Below are positions 12,459 through 23,816 of a stretch of 64,000 bases of DNA, piece by piece (position 1 is the stretch's first letter; each line of letters opens with the position of its first letter). Both the position numbers and the translations under genes were made by a program. Where the stretch lies: assembly GCA_016648135.1 (NCBI GenBank), contig JADDOH010007962.1, forward strand, positions 1 through 64,000, in the 5' to 3' direction. Origin of the DNA: Agrypnia vestita (Eukaryota > Arthropoda > Insecta > Trichoptera > Phryganeidae). Below the pieces are notes generated by a model. It was not told where the DNA came from, made no database searches, and was given only the letters and a program-made list of their open reading frames with translations.

Positions 12459-13300
12459 ATAGCTGTTTGTACCCGGCGTTGCACGGGTTGAGAATTAAGT
12501 TACAAATAGAATGTTAAGGGAACGAAGGATCCATTGTTTTGCAAACCCTCTAAAAAACATGTTTCCATGTAATCTCGTAACCTAGGCTCGAATGGATGGG
12601 ATGTCCAGGGGATATTTATGAACAATTCGGTAGAACAGTACAGATTTGCATTGAAAATTTATCAGGAGCAGAGGAAAGGGTAAAGGGGGAGGGGGAGGAG
12701 AAATGTCGCCTATGTTACCCGACGGGTCTTAAAGAATAAACGGATTAATAGACGATGTAGATCTGTACCAAAAAATATATCTGGTGAAGGGGTGGCTTAA
12801 AGAGCGGGGGGGGAGGTAAATGTCGCTTATCTATCGGGTCCTAAATAATAAGTATGCAAAATTGTATGCAAAATTTTGGATCAGATCGGTCAAACGGCAT
12901 AGATTTGCAATGAAAATATATCACGGGGAGAGGTAGAGGTAGAGGGGAGAGGTAAATGTCACTCAGGTTATCCGTCAGGTTCTAAATAATAAGAAAGCAA
13001 AATTTGGGTCAGATCGCTGAAACGGTGCAGATTTGTATAGAGAGTACATCAGGAGAGGGAGAAGGGTAAAGGGGGAGGGGGTAAGTATCGCTAATGTTAT
13101 TGGGTCCTAAATAATAAGTATGCAATACAGATTTGCATCATGAGGAGTGGAAGGGATAAACGTGGAGGGGGAAACGTCGCCCATATTACCCGCCAGGTCC
13201 TAAGGAATAAGTAAACAAAATTTGAGTTGAATCGAACAAACGATGTAGATTTTTATACAGAAAAGACAGACAGACATTGAGTTTTACATGTATAGATAGT
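12459..13300 (-). mobile_element. Helitron-like non-autonomous element
   Basis: The minus strand starts at about 13300 with TCTATACATGTAAAACTCAA and GTCTGTCTGTC. It ends near 12459 with GTGCAACGCCGGGTACAAAC followed by AGCTATT, close to the CTAGT terminus of the copies at 22775 and 43976. The body contains the same GATCGGTCAAACGG / CAGATTTGCA / ATATATCA repeat units, each followed by a G-rich tract. There is no Rep/helicase frame. The ORF ending at 12462 just outside shows no recognisable family motif. Confidence 0.75.
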
Positions 13301-14572
13301 ATGTGTTGCTTTAACGTCCAACAGATGGCGCTGTTTTACAAAAAATCATTTTTTTTTCTATCGTTCTAAATATGGGGCTTTTTTTTCAAATAATTTGCGC
13401 GACAAATAGAACGTTTTGTAGTGTCAAAATTTCAAATCAATAGTTAAGATTTTGGACAATCGAACATTTACATTTTTATTTAAATAGTAGGTATATAAAA
13501 ACAAAGTAGGTATACATAAACATCCTCGTATTTGAATGGAACGTTGTGCCAACATTGCAAAGCAATCGGTGAAGAACTTTCAGAGATTAGCGATTTTGTA
13601 CAAACGAATATTTACATTTTTATTTATATAGATATACAATATTCGGTTTCATCACATCAAACTAATTAAACGAGATACATTATTATCAAATTAATTTTTT
13701 CATGACGGACCTGAATAATTTTTTAACCAAACTATAACTACGCACATCGAAGCACACTTGTTGGTTTAAGTGCACTTGATTTGATAGATAGTTGTTGACA
13801 TTTGATTCATTTACAGCGTGTACTTGGGATCGAGCCAACATTAACAGGATGTGCGTAACCGGGTGGCGTATCTAGAGCTGACCGTTTGACTACTGACACC
13901 GGATCCGAAGAATTCATTCACGTTGCCCGCCTCGCTCTATTTTTTAATGTTTTAACGGAGAGAAATGTTAGTTTTAAACATTACATTTTTAACGGAGAAA
14001 AATGTAGGAGGAAAAAAAAATAGGAGAAGAATATTTTTGATATTTTTAAACACGACGTTAACATTTGAAATGCATTGTTATATTTTGACAAAATAACATG
14101 GTAAAAATGATTTATTTTTTGCAAATTTGTGAAATCGTAAAACAAAATCAGGTAGTCTTCTTTTTGTTGCTGTTTAAAACTTTTTTTTTCATTATGCAAA
14201 AAGATTTTTTAGCATGTTTCTATATAAATACAAGGGCTAGACTACAATCTAGACCCTAGACGATTGAAGCGTATAATTTAGATTTTTATAAATTAAATCA
14301 GTGAATTCAAGTAGATATATATGGGTCTTCCAATTGGTGGTATGATGAACATTTGTTTCTATTTAGTGGTATTTATTTTATTTTTGTCTAACGATTTAGT
14401 GAAACAAAAAATTCACTAAATTTGCTATATTTGTAATGCTTTGGATTGACAAATTGAATTATGTGTAGAATTTATTTATATAAAAGATTCATTACTGGTT
14501 TATATGTTTTTTTTTTGTTAACATTTCTGTATTTTCCAGTAAACTAATCATTTTATTTTTTATTTACATATA
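13301..14572. other. Repeat-derived and AT-rich non-coding stretch
   Basis: Positions 13540-13600 (AACGTTGTGCCAACATTGCA and on) match 43385-43445 in reverse complement, so this part is an interspersed repeat, probably linked to the adjacent Helitron. Positions 13740-13930 are less AT-rich, with a TTCATTTACAG acceptor-like site, but the frames after it close quickly. No gene is supported. Confidence 0.45.
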
Positions 14573-14866
14573 CAGGGTGTAACAGAGCTAGTCCATAATA
14601 CTTTAATGGTAGATTCCTGCCGAAATGTTCAAGCAACCATGACCTAAATATCACTAGTTATGCAATTTCAAAGTTTGCATTTTTTTCAATATTTCTGACT
14701 TATTTTTTACAAAACGTTGAAGTATTATTACAGTAACTTATTTCAATTACGAAAAATTCATTCGTTTCAATAAAAGTGCTGGAACATTTTCGATTCAACT
14801 AAACTCGTCATAATCAAAGTAGAAATCCACCTGTAAAATATTGTGGACAAGCTCTGTTACATCCTG
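14573..14866. mobile_element. Short TIR element (CAGGGTG family)
   Basis: The ends CAGGGTGTAACAGAGCTAGT and (reverse complement of the right end) CAGGATGTAACAGAGCTTGT form a good inverted repeat. Both are flanked by TA, the target duplication of Tc1/mariner-type transposons. The 294-bp body has no coding capacity. A related copy lies at 6419-6726 and a 3' remnant at about 52270-52375. Confidence 0.85.
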
Positions 14867-15089
14867 TATATTAATTTCGTATTACATATACTTGTTTGTT
14901 TGTTTGTTAAATTATTTGAAACTTTGCTCAACACAGATTTTTCTAGCGAGACAGGCATGGTACAGTACTTTTTACATGAACTATGTATTGATAAAAATTA
15001 AATTAAAAAGTTTTATAAATATATCACCACTATAATTTAATCAAAAAAGTTAAAAATATTCTTAGGTTTTCACGGCCACTCAGAATCTT

Positions 15090-15273
15090 CAAGTTTGTGT
15101 TTACTGGGGTATTATGCCGTGTTGTTACGACCTTTCGGGCCGACGTTTCGGATCCCATTGCAGGGTCCATCATCAGCACATCAGCCCTGATGATGGACCC
15201 TGCAATGGGATCCGAAACGTCGGCCCGAAAGGTCGTAACAACACGGCATAATACCCCAGTAAACACAAACTTG
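15090..15273. repeat. Perfect 87-bp DNA palindrome with 10-bp spacer
   Basis: Positions 15090-15176 and 15187-15273 are exact reverse complements over all 87 bases, separated by CACATCAGCC. The two frames seen here on opposite strands encode nearly the same peptide purely because of this symmetry. Both arms hold a hammerhead-like core. The sequence left of the palindrome (TTTTCACGGCC ... CAGAATCTTC) links it to the repeats at 26575-26837, 48610-48790 and 52527-52787. Confidence 0.95.
15183..15225 (+). ncRNA. Hammerhead-ribozyme-like motif
   Basis: AGCC, CTGATGA (15187-15193), one U, GGACCC/GGGAUCC stem II with one bulge and a UGCAAU loop, then GAAACGTC and GGC. Stem I is 3 bp (GCC/GGC). Stem III is only A-U and C-G with no loop, as in minimal hammerheads that work as dimers. 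Because of the palindrome, the same core also occurs on the minus strand, without a matching stem I. Confidence 0.6.
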
Positions 15274-15639
15274 AAAAAAAGTTAAAGCACGTATTATGTC
15301 TCATTATTTATGCACTATTTCGCGTTGTCGGGTCATGGATGTGTTTACCAAAATAGTATTGCAACTACTATAATGAAGAAATTATAATTTAGTGTGGGTA
15401 CCTATTTCGATAATACTCTTTTAAAAAATTAAGGCCGATTGGTATCTAAGAATTCATATTTTTAAAATGTAGTCAATTACACTTTCACTTACCGTTCTAA
15501 ACTTTTCTGGACATTGTTGAATATGATCGATTATCAATTTTAAAAATTGTCTATCTTCGACAAATAATCATTTTCAGATTCATCATCTTTCTACCTCTAC
15601 TTTTATCACTTACATAAGGCGGATTCATTTAAATACCTC

Positions 15640-15975
15640 ACGTACATCATAATAATATCACCTCTCTCTTCAAACTTCCATCTTTCTTCTTCAAAAGATT
15701 CCCGATCTTATTGAGAATAAGGGCGTTCTATCCAGCATAAATTATAAATCAACGGTGTTAATTACAGAGTGGTTTATTGGTCGTCATTATAATTAAAGAA
15801 ATCCGTGAAAATTAATCCCCGCTTTATTTAATAAGATCGCAATAAGTTTTGTCGTGGGGCGATTAATTAAATCGAAACGCAATTTAAAATCCTGTAAAGT
15901 TTTCACCTCCATGATGACAATCAAATTGGGAAACTGTGATGTGTGCAGTTATCACTTGCAGGTGTATGTAAAAGA
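15640..15975. promoter_or_regulatory. Candidate regulatory island with homeodomain-type sites
   Basis: This stretch shows no repeat signature. It contains dense core motifs such as TTTATTGG, ATTATAATTAAAG, TTAATCCCC, TTTATTTAATAAG and GCGATTAATTAAATCG. The last is a near-palindromic homeodomain/POU-type site. The open frame at 15854-16066 has no recognisable domain and is probably chance. A regulatory role is inferred from composition only. Confidence 0.3.
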
Positions 15976-16345
15976 GGAACGCGGGGCAAAATTGTTGCAA
16001 AACATGTATTTTTTTCTTATATTTCTTACAAATATTGTTATTATTGAACCATATTCCACTTGGTAGTTAATAAACAAATCATTTGAAAACATTAATCGCT
16101 TTTCCAAATTATAATATTATAATTTGGTTAATAAAGAAGAAGAAGAGAATAATTTGAACTGTGTGCTGTAATGTGTTATGCTGTCAGCTGAATGGAGTGG
16201 AAGGTTATGAGTATTCTTATGTAGACCTGTACAACGCGAATGCCTCAAGTCGCCTTATTAATTCCATGCTTCCATTCCATAAAATTATATCGAGGACACG
16301 TTGCATCCCATTTTTGCATAACTAACATAAATGACATTGTTATCT

Positions 16346-17008
16346 TCAATATGTTAACGAAAAAAAAAAAAAAAAATTTGTATGTAGGTATGTTCTGAGA
16401 ACATAGTCGTCCGAATTCTGTAATAAGCAATATTGCTCTTTTTGTATCTTGACAGTTCGTGTACAACATTGTAATTCTGTCAATTTTGCCGTTTTAAGTT
16501 TGACAGGTTTGAAATCAATTAATTCAATCAATCTGAAAGCTCTAAAATGTAAAAAAACGTTTTTAACAATTATGAATTATGAGCTTTCTAATTTAATGAA
16601 TTAATTAATTTCAAACCTGCCAAACATAAAATTTAAAAATTGGCGGCATTACAATGTTATTCGATTACTGTCAAGGTACAGAAATAGCAATTTCAGAATA
16701 CGGCCGAGTTAATGGATTTTGTCTCCAGAAGGATGATTAAGGAGTACCGTTACCAGCTGCAAAAATATTAGTTCATGAGAAAAGACTACAGATATCTCTA
16801 GCATAGTCCACTCAAATAAACAAATAAACGAAAGATTCTCGGATATGGAACATATATAAAACTACGATGGAATTAGTGAACGTTGCATTGTGTAGAGCGA
16901 TCGCTTAAGTAAAATCTTACAGATTATAAGCCCCGGTCCATCATATAAAAAACTTACATACACGTTTCCCATACAAACAGCTTCGTCTCTGTGAGACCGC
17001 AAACATGA
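16346..17008. mobile_element. GTCTC-family long-TIR MITE, interrupted
   Basis: The right part ends in CAGCTTCGTCTCTGTGAGAC and carries GTGAACGTTGCATTGTGTAG and GATCGCTTAAG, as in the copies at 34860-35232 and 51400-51640. The left part (TATGTAGGTATGTTCTGAGA) is separated from the rest by a second MITE at 16408-16706. Without that insert, the join reads like the uninterrupted copy at 34870. Confidence 0.8.
16408..16706. mobile_element. MITE with about 130-bp inverted ends, nested
   Basis: The left end CGTCCGAATTCTG and the right end (reverse complement CGGCCGTATTCTG) start an inverted match of about 130 bases. Matching landmarks are CTTGACAGT, ACATTGTAAT, GGCAGGTTTGAAATTAATTA-like blocks and AGAAAGCTC. 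The triplet AGT flanks both sides (16405-16407, 16707-16709) as a likely target duplication. The end motif matches the element at 3633-4316. Confidence 0.85.
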
Positions 17009-17149
17009 AAAAATAAATGTGTGCAGAGAAAATTACTATAATGTTATATTCTACCATGTTTGTAGATGGGATTCTAAAAAAAAACTTTATAATATATCAT
17101 CACTTCATTTATTCACTCACAATGCTTAATACTATTATTATAATTACAA

Positions 17150-17400
17150 AAATTGCACTTTATCGCTGTTCCCGCTCTCCCCCACCGACCGGTCGGTAGT
17201 GCCGTCTCGCTCGGGTCCGGAATGCCGTTCCCCCACTTACGGCCGGACCCGCCGGACTAACGACTGCTCCTCAAACACACATCACATCGTCACCACAACA
17301 TTCGCTTCTTTTACACGCACACGCCTCCCAACATTCGGGAACGCATATTTCCAATAAATAATATTACAAGAAAACAATTAACTCTGGTCTTATTTCATTG
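17150..17400. other. GC-rich block with hairpin, possible LTR remnant
   Basis: A 250-base block much richer in GC than its surroundings. It contains the inverted pair GGGTCCGG (17213-17220) and CCGGACCC (17243-17250), a CA-rich tract and an AATAAATAAT poly(A)-like signal near 17353. This mix would fit a solo LTR or an element 3' end, but no TG...CA boundaries or target duplication are clear. No coding function is supported. Confidence 0.3.
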
Positions 17401-17860
17401 CCCACTGAAACTCTGCGAGGGGCTTCGTCTCATATGAGAAGAAGAAAGAATATATGAGGTGTCTTGATTACAACAATTTTTCTGAATTTTCAAACCACCT
17501 CATAGAAATTAATCTTAAATTTGACTCAAAAACAGGGGTGAAAATATTAAATACAAATAATAAATGTTTAAAATTTTTTTCATTAGGGAAGCGGTGAATA
17601 ATAAAGCACCTCAAATAAATAACCAAATCAATTTTCCAAACAGCCCTTTGTTCAATTTAACTTTCACAAAAGATTTGGTAGCACCCACTCTAGACCCCGC
17701 CTCCTCTCACTCTCTCTCCCTCGTAGATTCCTGATCGTTCTGTAGGCAAGTCAATGCATGCTAGTCTTTGACAAGATTAACACACATGTGATAAACATTG
17801 GTGAAAGTTTAACAATTCTATCGTTGCGGTGTATAGCGTTGTGAACAAAGTAGTGTAGTG

Positions 17861-17903
17861 TTGGACCTGACGAAGAGACGGGTACGTCTCGAAACCGGTA
17901 GAC
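17861..17903 (+). ncRNA. Hammerhead-like motif with strong stem II
   Basis: CTGACGA (17867-17873), one A, perfect 6-bp stem GAGACG/CGTCTC (17875-17880, 17885-17890) with loop GGTA, then GAAACCGGTA. The palindrome ACCGGT gives a 3-bp stem III with no loop; A would be the cleaved base, and GACC follows. Stem I (GGAC against GACC) has one mismatch. No palindromic partner was seen nearby, so it is a single end. Confidence 0.55.
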
Positions 17904-18339
17904 CTAAAATCTGGTAGTGGTTTATACTAATTTAACTAACACTCTGTTATAATGTCTAACCACGAAGTTAATGCTTTAAATATTATAAATACTAATAAGA
18001 TTTTTTTAATTTTAACATTAACAATTTACATACATATAATAAAAAGATTAATTCACAGACATAGATACACAGACACTCAGTGATAAAAAGGAGGAAAAGT
18101 GAAACTTAACAGTACTAATTAGTAATGGGTATAATGTACACAATGCACACTATCGGGGAGGGTGGCGAGTTTCCAGTATCTGCCTCTCCATCCAACGAAA
18201 CCTCGCCATTTTCTCCTCGACCGCGGTGTCGACGAGCACGCGCACTTAACTAAATAACCTTCTAATCGAAACCTGTAATTTAATTTCATTAATAGCAGTT
18301 CGAATCACCCGTGTTTTATTTTTGATTGCGGATGCGCCT

Positions 18340-18720
18340 CATTATATAGGCACATACGACGGAGACCATCATACCACACGGCGAAGCAGGCAATTTCTAT
18401 GGTGAGCTTCATCGACAGTCATCCAGAGGAAGTCCAAAGAACTCCTGGATAACTAAATCCTCCAAAATACTACAAAGAAACGGTCTGGAAAAGCGATACC
18501 CAGAACTGAAGAAGATGCAGCCTGACAACGAGAAGAGCCGACCCCAACAGCCTGCCTATGCAATGAGTTGGGGCAGTGCAAGGAAGAAGAAGGATGTTCC
18601 TCACTTACTTTGTCTCTTCATTGTCGTTCTTCACAATATTTACATACATCACGAGATTAACGCGACGCGAAACACGGAAGAAGCCATAGGTAGAGACGGG
18701 GTACCAGATTGGTGAACACA
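18340..18720 (+). pseudogene. Possible LINE C-terminal fragment
   Basis: One plus-strand frame reads through SSRGSPKNSW, a block like the GRP-nSW tail of non-LTR elements, then KRYPELKKMQPDNEKSRPQQ and SWGSARKKKD, with a stop near 18714. Several features fit a LINE 3' end, but no reverse transcriptase motif is visible and the family is uncertain. Confidence 0.35.
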
Positions 18721-20337
18721 CACCACAAACCCTTTGCAAAATATTGTCTCGGGTCCGCGGTCACGGAAGACGAAACGGAACACTATTTTTTTTTTAACAA
18801 ACAGACCATCAACAGGTCATTCTTGACCCTAATAGATAGTCCTAGAGTGACGTTATAGTACAAAGTATAAATATTTTATGAACATTTTGAATATGATATT
18901 ATTACACAATACACTTTTTATGATGAAATAATAATTAATGACGTTTTAATGAATAAGTCAATAAAATATTTATTTTTACACAAAGTCACTGGATAAGTTT
19001 TTCAAGAGCACTTTTCCGTAATTTGCATTAATTTTATCCATCCCTTGTTTATTGTTGTCTGTTTGTATTATTAATCGCAAGATTTCACAGTTCGCTTCTA
19101 TTCAAAATCACACTGTCCGTCGTAGCAATAGCGTCACTGTTTATGTAAGGTCCTCGATATCTGGAATCTTCTCTATATTTCCGTGTATTCTACCAGTTTC
19201 TGGTGTCCCCAATTTATACTAAAAATATTTTTTGTTAGAATATGTTTTAACCCAATCGGAGAATGAAAGAGGGCTTGGAACTTCGGGAAAAATATACCGC
19301 TCCTGTGCCGAGGAAGGTGAAAGACGAGTAAGACGTGTGACAAAAGTAGATGATATATTAACGGGATGAAAATTGAGGGAAAGACAAAGACACCTGCAGG
19401 CGGGTAACTTAAAAACATCCCTGCAAGAAGTAGACGACGCACAGCTTACAATTCACGGGCGGTCTTAGAAAAATTAATGCTCCTTAGTGATTTTGACTGA
19501 AAAGATTAGCGCTCTTTAGTGACTCTTGAGTCTTATGAGGCTACTAAATAAATGAATTTTAATAAATCATCAAAGCTCCAAAATCAAAACCAGAAAGTAT
19601 TCAAACAAAATCAAAACCATTCGGTACAATCGGTATTAAAATATCCAGTACAATCTGGATAACAAAACCAACGCTTTGTTCACAATACCGTGTACATCTG
19701 TTTTGCATCATTTTCTGCATTGCAATGATGTACAAACATGAGTTTTTTTACATGTTAATGATGTCCAAACTCATCGTGTAGTAATAGAAATAGTAGAGTA
19801 GTGTAAATACGGGTAACACATAGTATTAGGCTCTCATAAATGATAAGATAAAAAAATAATATTTTGTCACCAGATTTTAAAATAAATTCAGATTCACAAA
19901 TCCAGATTTAAAATAAAAATATTTTTGTATATTATTTTTTTAAGTTGTTAAATACAAAATATTTAGATTGATAATGCCCTAATATTATGAGTAAATTAAA
20001 ATGAAGAACTAAAAAACAAATGTTCTTATTTCCATGTGTGTGATTATGGAGTTCTATAAACTGGCCTCCGAAACAATAAATTTATATTGTTAAAATTATG
20101 TAGGACATTGTAAAAAAATGTAGTGAAAAATGGATTATGTTAAAAACATATAATATGGACAAAGTACATATCAATAAAAAATTGAGGTGTACGTGTAAGT
20201 ATTTGCTTCTTGAAGACTTGTAATAGTGCAAGTGTTATTACTACTTATTTTTAACGCTTACCTTGTTTAAAAACCTCAAAAACATTTTCTAGTATCTCTG
20301 GTTCAGGCCTTATCCTAAGATAAAATGATTTAAATGA
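18721..20337. other. Non-coding stretch
   Basis: No gene is supported. Positions 19190-19445 are GC-richer and may be a decayed LINE piece (frames are broken in all registers). The rest is A/T-rich without clear inverted or direct repeats. Confidence 0.4.
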
Positions 20338-20515
20338 AGAAGCTTGTTGGTGTGGTAGTTATGACTCTCACCTAGTGATCCAGTGGTCGATGGATCGAGT
20401 CCCATTCTAGGACACAAATCAATGAATCTTATTTTCCTAGCACAAGCGTTTGGCTTATTTTGAAAATAGTAAGAATATTAATGTGACACGTATTCCATGT
20501 ATATATCTATGTTTT
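20338..20515 (+). mobile_element. tRNA-derived SINE
   Basis: The head AGCTTGTTGGTGTGGTAGTT and GACTCTCACC is A-box-like; a B-box-like GGATCGAGTCCC follows. The 3' half carries AGCGTTTGGCTTA-like sequence, TTTTGAAAATAGTAAGAATA and GTGACACGTATTCC. Other copies are at 9863/10336 (split), 22591-22715 (partial), 39058-39225 and 53910-54060 (minus). Confidence 0.75.
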
Positions 20516-20789
20516 AAAAAAATATCAAAATGCATGCTGAAAATTTCAAAGTTTGAATATGTGATAAGTGTTTTAATACAACAACTGTATTAATTTATTT
20601 AATTTTGAATTAAGGGCAGTCAATATACCGAGATACTTACCAGTTATCCATAAAGCGTTTCAAATGTCAAAATATTTAATGAAAATTTCTAACATTCAAG
20701 TGAAATCAGAGCACTCAACCATGCTTGCCTTTGAAAAAATCGGAATATTTACATATTCTTCAATATAGACCAGTAATTTTGAAGAATTT

Positions 20790-20870
20790 CAAAAGGAAAT
20801 ACATTTTAAGTCAAATCCATCCGCAGAGAATACCTGCGGTGAAACGGTGTGATAGTTAATTAATGAGTTA
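20790..20870 (+). mobile_element. LINE 3'-tail remnant
   Basis: CCGCAGAGAATACCTGCGG then TGAAACGGTGTGATAGTTAA matches the 3' terminal signature (GAAACGGCGTGATGG plus a GTTA tail) of the LINE fragments at 9010 and 50470. Confidence 0.55.
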
Positions 20871-21669
20871 TATTACTACAAATGTGATAAGTTTCATTGC
20901 TCCCTCGTTTGCCATTGAATTCAAATCCGAATAAAAATGGTTTAGTACGTATCATTAATCCATTAATTATTGTATTTTCAAGACGAACTAACGGACCCGA
21001 CAAACTCGAATACTTACCGAGTAGTGTAAAAAATGGCTAAATATGGACAACTTTTAGCTGATACACAAACCAATTGGCAAATGGGATGGATAGCCGGAAA
21101 AAACTTGATAAGTGGGTCACACAGCGAAGAAGTGAATAACGAGATATAATAAGATTTATACACAAGGCGATAATTAGACGTGTCTTATATTGGAATGGTT
21201 ACAGTACGCTAAAAATTAACCCAATGGCATTCCTCATAAACGTTAATCTCCCAAGAGTTACAAGCAATAAGTGGTACGTACATCGAGAGATCCATATTGG
21301 GGTCTTGTTGACCTAGGGACCAGATTAACCCGGAAGCTGCGGATGAACCTTATGCTATAGAATTTCAAATATTCTAAAGAAAATTAGCTCTAATATTTAA
21401 TAAATAATATATAATAAAAGCTGTAATATTAATAAATAAAAAATGACGGAACATTGGTTCGCGTAGTCCTATATGTAGTGTATTTCTGGCGGGTCACGCA
21501 CATGCGGTTATGGCTTTCCAGCCGTTTAACATCACTGAATTCGAACGAAATTACGGACGTTATACGAAGATACTGAAAGACAAAGAGGCGGACAGACAGA
21601 CAAACATACGTACAGACAACGAAATTATTATATTTCGATACGAGGAAAGTTTAAAAATCAGACCGATTC

Positions 21670-21765
21670 TCCGCAGGTGTAGGCAGAAAGGATAGAATTC
21701 CATATTCTTCCATCTTGGCTCACTACTTTAGCTTCGGCTACATTCATACATTTTATTATTCACGC
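21670..21765 (-). mobile_element. LINE 3'-end remnant
   Basis: Reading the minus strand gives CMNVAEAKVVSQDGRIW-like residues, as in the LINE tail at 50485-50700. Only about 90 bases remain. Confidence 0.5.
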
Positions 21766-21999
21766 TTTAAGGTTGTGGAAGCTATTTTATCTACCACGCT
21801 ATAGACATAATTTACTTCTAATTCGTTCAGTCCTCACCCTATCGATCAAAAATTTTCTATTCATGCTCCGTAGCGACCGCATTACCGCCGCATTCAGTCT
21901 TGTTTTATTCACATAAAACGTGAACATAAATGCAGACTGTAAATAGGTAAATAGGCAGTTTATATATTATTACGAGAAATAGATGAAAATAGCATAAAA

Positions 22000-22543
22000 A
22001 AATAAAAGAAAAAAATGGTTAAACAAAACGCCTTAAATGCAAGGAACAAGAATAAAATATATTTTACTATATTCCTACAGCTGTACATGTGCGTACAGTA
22101 AGTACTTACTAAGAGTTAGGTGTATCTAACATAGGCGTATCAATGAAGGCGAATGGTATGGTGTACAACAAAAGAAGGATATAAAAGAAAAAAAAATGGT
22201 TAAACAAAACGCCTTAAATGCAAGGAACAAGAATAAAATATATTTTACTATATTCCTACAGCTGTACATGTGCGTACAGTAAGTACTTACTAAGAGTTAG
22301 GTGTATCTAATATAGGCGTATCAATGAAGGCGAATGGTATGGTGTACAACAAAAGAAGGATATAAAAGAAAAAAAAATGGTTAAACAAAACGCCTTAAAT
22401 GCAAGGAACAAGAATAAAATATATTTTACTATATTCCTACAGCTGTACATGTGCGTACAGTAAGTACTTACTAAGAGTTAGGTGTATCTAATATAGGCGT
22501 ATCAATGAAGGCGAATGGTATGGTGTACAACAAAAGAAGGATA
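22000..22543. repeat. Three tandem copies of a 181-bp unit
   Basis: The segment from AATGGTTAAACAAAACGCCT to GGTGTACAACAAAAGAAGGA repeats three times with a spacing of exactly 181 bases (landmarks at 22017, 22198 and 22379). The copies are almost identical; the single difference noted is TCTAACATAGG versus TCTAATATAGG in the first copy. The near-identity points to a very recent expansion. No frame spans the units. Confidence 0.95.
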
Positions 22544-22590
22544 TAAAAAAAAATTATCGTAAGTAAATTGTTCTTAAAAAAATTCCAAAA

Positions 22591-22715
22591 TTTTGGTGTA
22601 GTGGTTATGACTTTTGTCTCCAACTTTGTAGTGATCCAAAGGTCGGTAATTCGAGCCCCATTCCAGGTCACCAACAAGTTAGTCCTATTTTCATTCCGTG
22701 TTTGCATCTCTGAAT
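22591..22715 (+). mobile_element. tRNA-derived SINE, partial
   Basis: TTGGTGTAGTGGTTATGACT, then GTGATCCAAAGGTCGGTAAT and TTCGAGCCCCATTCCAGGTC match the SINE at 39058. The A- and B-box regions are recognisable; the 3' half is cut short at TCCTATTTTCATTCCGTG. Confidence 0.65.
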
Positions 22716-22734
22716 GAATTTTAAGTAGGTTCTC

Positions 22735-22775
22735 AAGGGTTCTTAAAGTTAAAAGCAACGCCGGGTATATCAGCT
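22735..22775 (+). mobile_element. Helitron-like 3' terminus
   Basis: The end AAGCAACGCCGGGTATATCA followed by GCTAGT is the 3' signature seen at 43954-43976, with the CTAGT end expected for Helitrons. Another element's 5' end follows directly. Confidence 0.7.
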
Positions 22776-23100
22776 AGTCTATACCTATAAATCTCGTCTA
22801 TCTGTCTTTTCTCTGTACAAATCAACACCGTTTGAACGATTTGAATCAAATTTTGCATATTTATTTTTTAAGACCCGGCGGGTAACAAAGATGACATTTC
22901 CCCTCCCCCCTTTATCACACCTCCTTTCCCTGATATATTTTCTGTACAAATCTACACCGTTTGACCGATCTGGTTCAAATTTTGCATACTTATTCTTAAC
23001 TTATTCTTTAAGACTCGGCGGGGACAATAGCAACATCCCCCCCCCCCTCCCCTGTACCCCTACAAATTTTGTGTAAATATCTTTACCTAGACAGACAGAA
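22776..23100 (+). mobile_element. Helitron-like element, 5' part
   Basis: It starts CTATACCTATAAATCTCGTC and GTCTTTTCTCTGTACAAATC, then repeats a unit with CACCGTTTGA, TCAAATTTTGCATA and GACCCGGCGGG before C-rich tracts (22895-22930, 23035-23060). It is the reverse-strand equivalent of 12459-13300. It shares its first T with the end of the preceding element. Confidence 0.7.
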
Positions 23101-23396
23101 ATTATACAGAGATGAACTATACCTACCCTTTTTTTTGGGCGAGGGAAATGGGTCACAGCGGACGTATGGTCCCTATCGCGTATATTTTAGATATATTTTT
23201 CAGAAACAAAAATGCAGCTAAACTAAACTATTTTTTCTTGCATAATTAAATCCCCTAGTAAACTTAACGTATCTCTCGCAAAGATATTGCGAAAATTTTG
23301 CAGATGACTTTTTTTTATTTTAAAAATTTTGTACCAAATCGAATCTCTTCAAGTAAGAACGTATTTTTGTAATATAGAAGTATTTATTTACTAAAG

Positions 23397-23816
23397 ATAA
23401 ATTATAGAAATCTCACAGAGACGAAGCTGTATGAGAAACGTTTTTTTTTTATTAGATGGCCTAGGGCTTATAACCTGTATGAGCTACTTAAGTGATAAAA
23501 CTCTACACAATGCAACGTTCACAAATTCCATCGGTAGAACATCCACACATCATTTTTTTAAATTGTTCTTTATCCATCTTCTTTAAAATATTTGAATGGA
23601 CTACGCAATACATCTACAGTCGACTGTTAGTCATTCCCATGACTCACAGGTATACATAGATGTCGCCTCTGGTACCAATATATTTTTAATGTGTAGTATT
23701 AAGCAATATTCTATAAGCCAGATAATATAGTCATAATCCCTGTGGTTACCCTTTAAAAGGCTTTCATACATGTTTCTCAGACAATTTCGTCTCCGTGAGA
23801 CTTTTATAATTTATTT
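23397..23816. mobile_element. GTCTC-family long-TIR MITE
   Basis: The left arm reads ATCTCACAGAGACGAAGCTG, later CTACACAATGCAACGTTCAC. The right arm ends CAATTTCGTCTCCGTGAGAC. Arms of roughly 150-190 bases are partly inverted copies. No coding region. Confidence 0.75.

Noticed and set aside
15030..15285. Two opposed frames encoding nearly the same peptide
   Set aside because: They are a by-product of the perfect palindrome at 15090-15273 and have no independent support.
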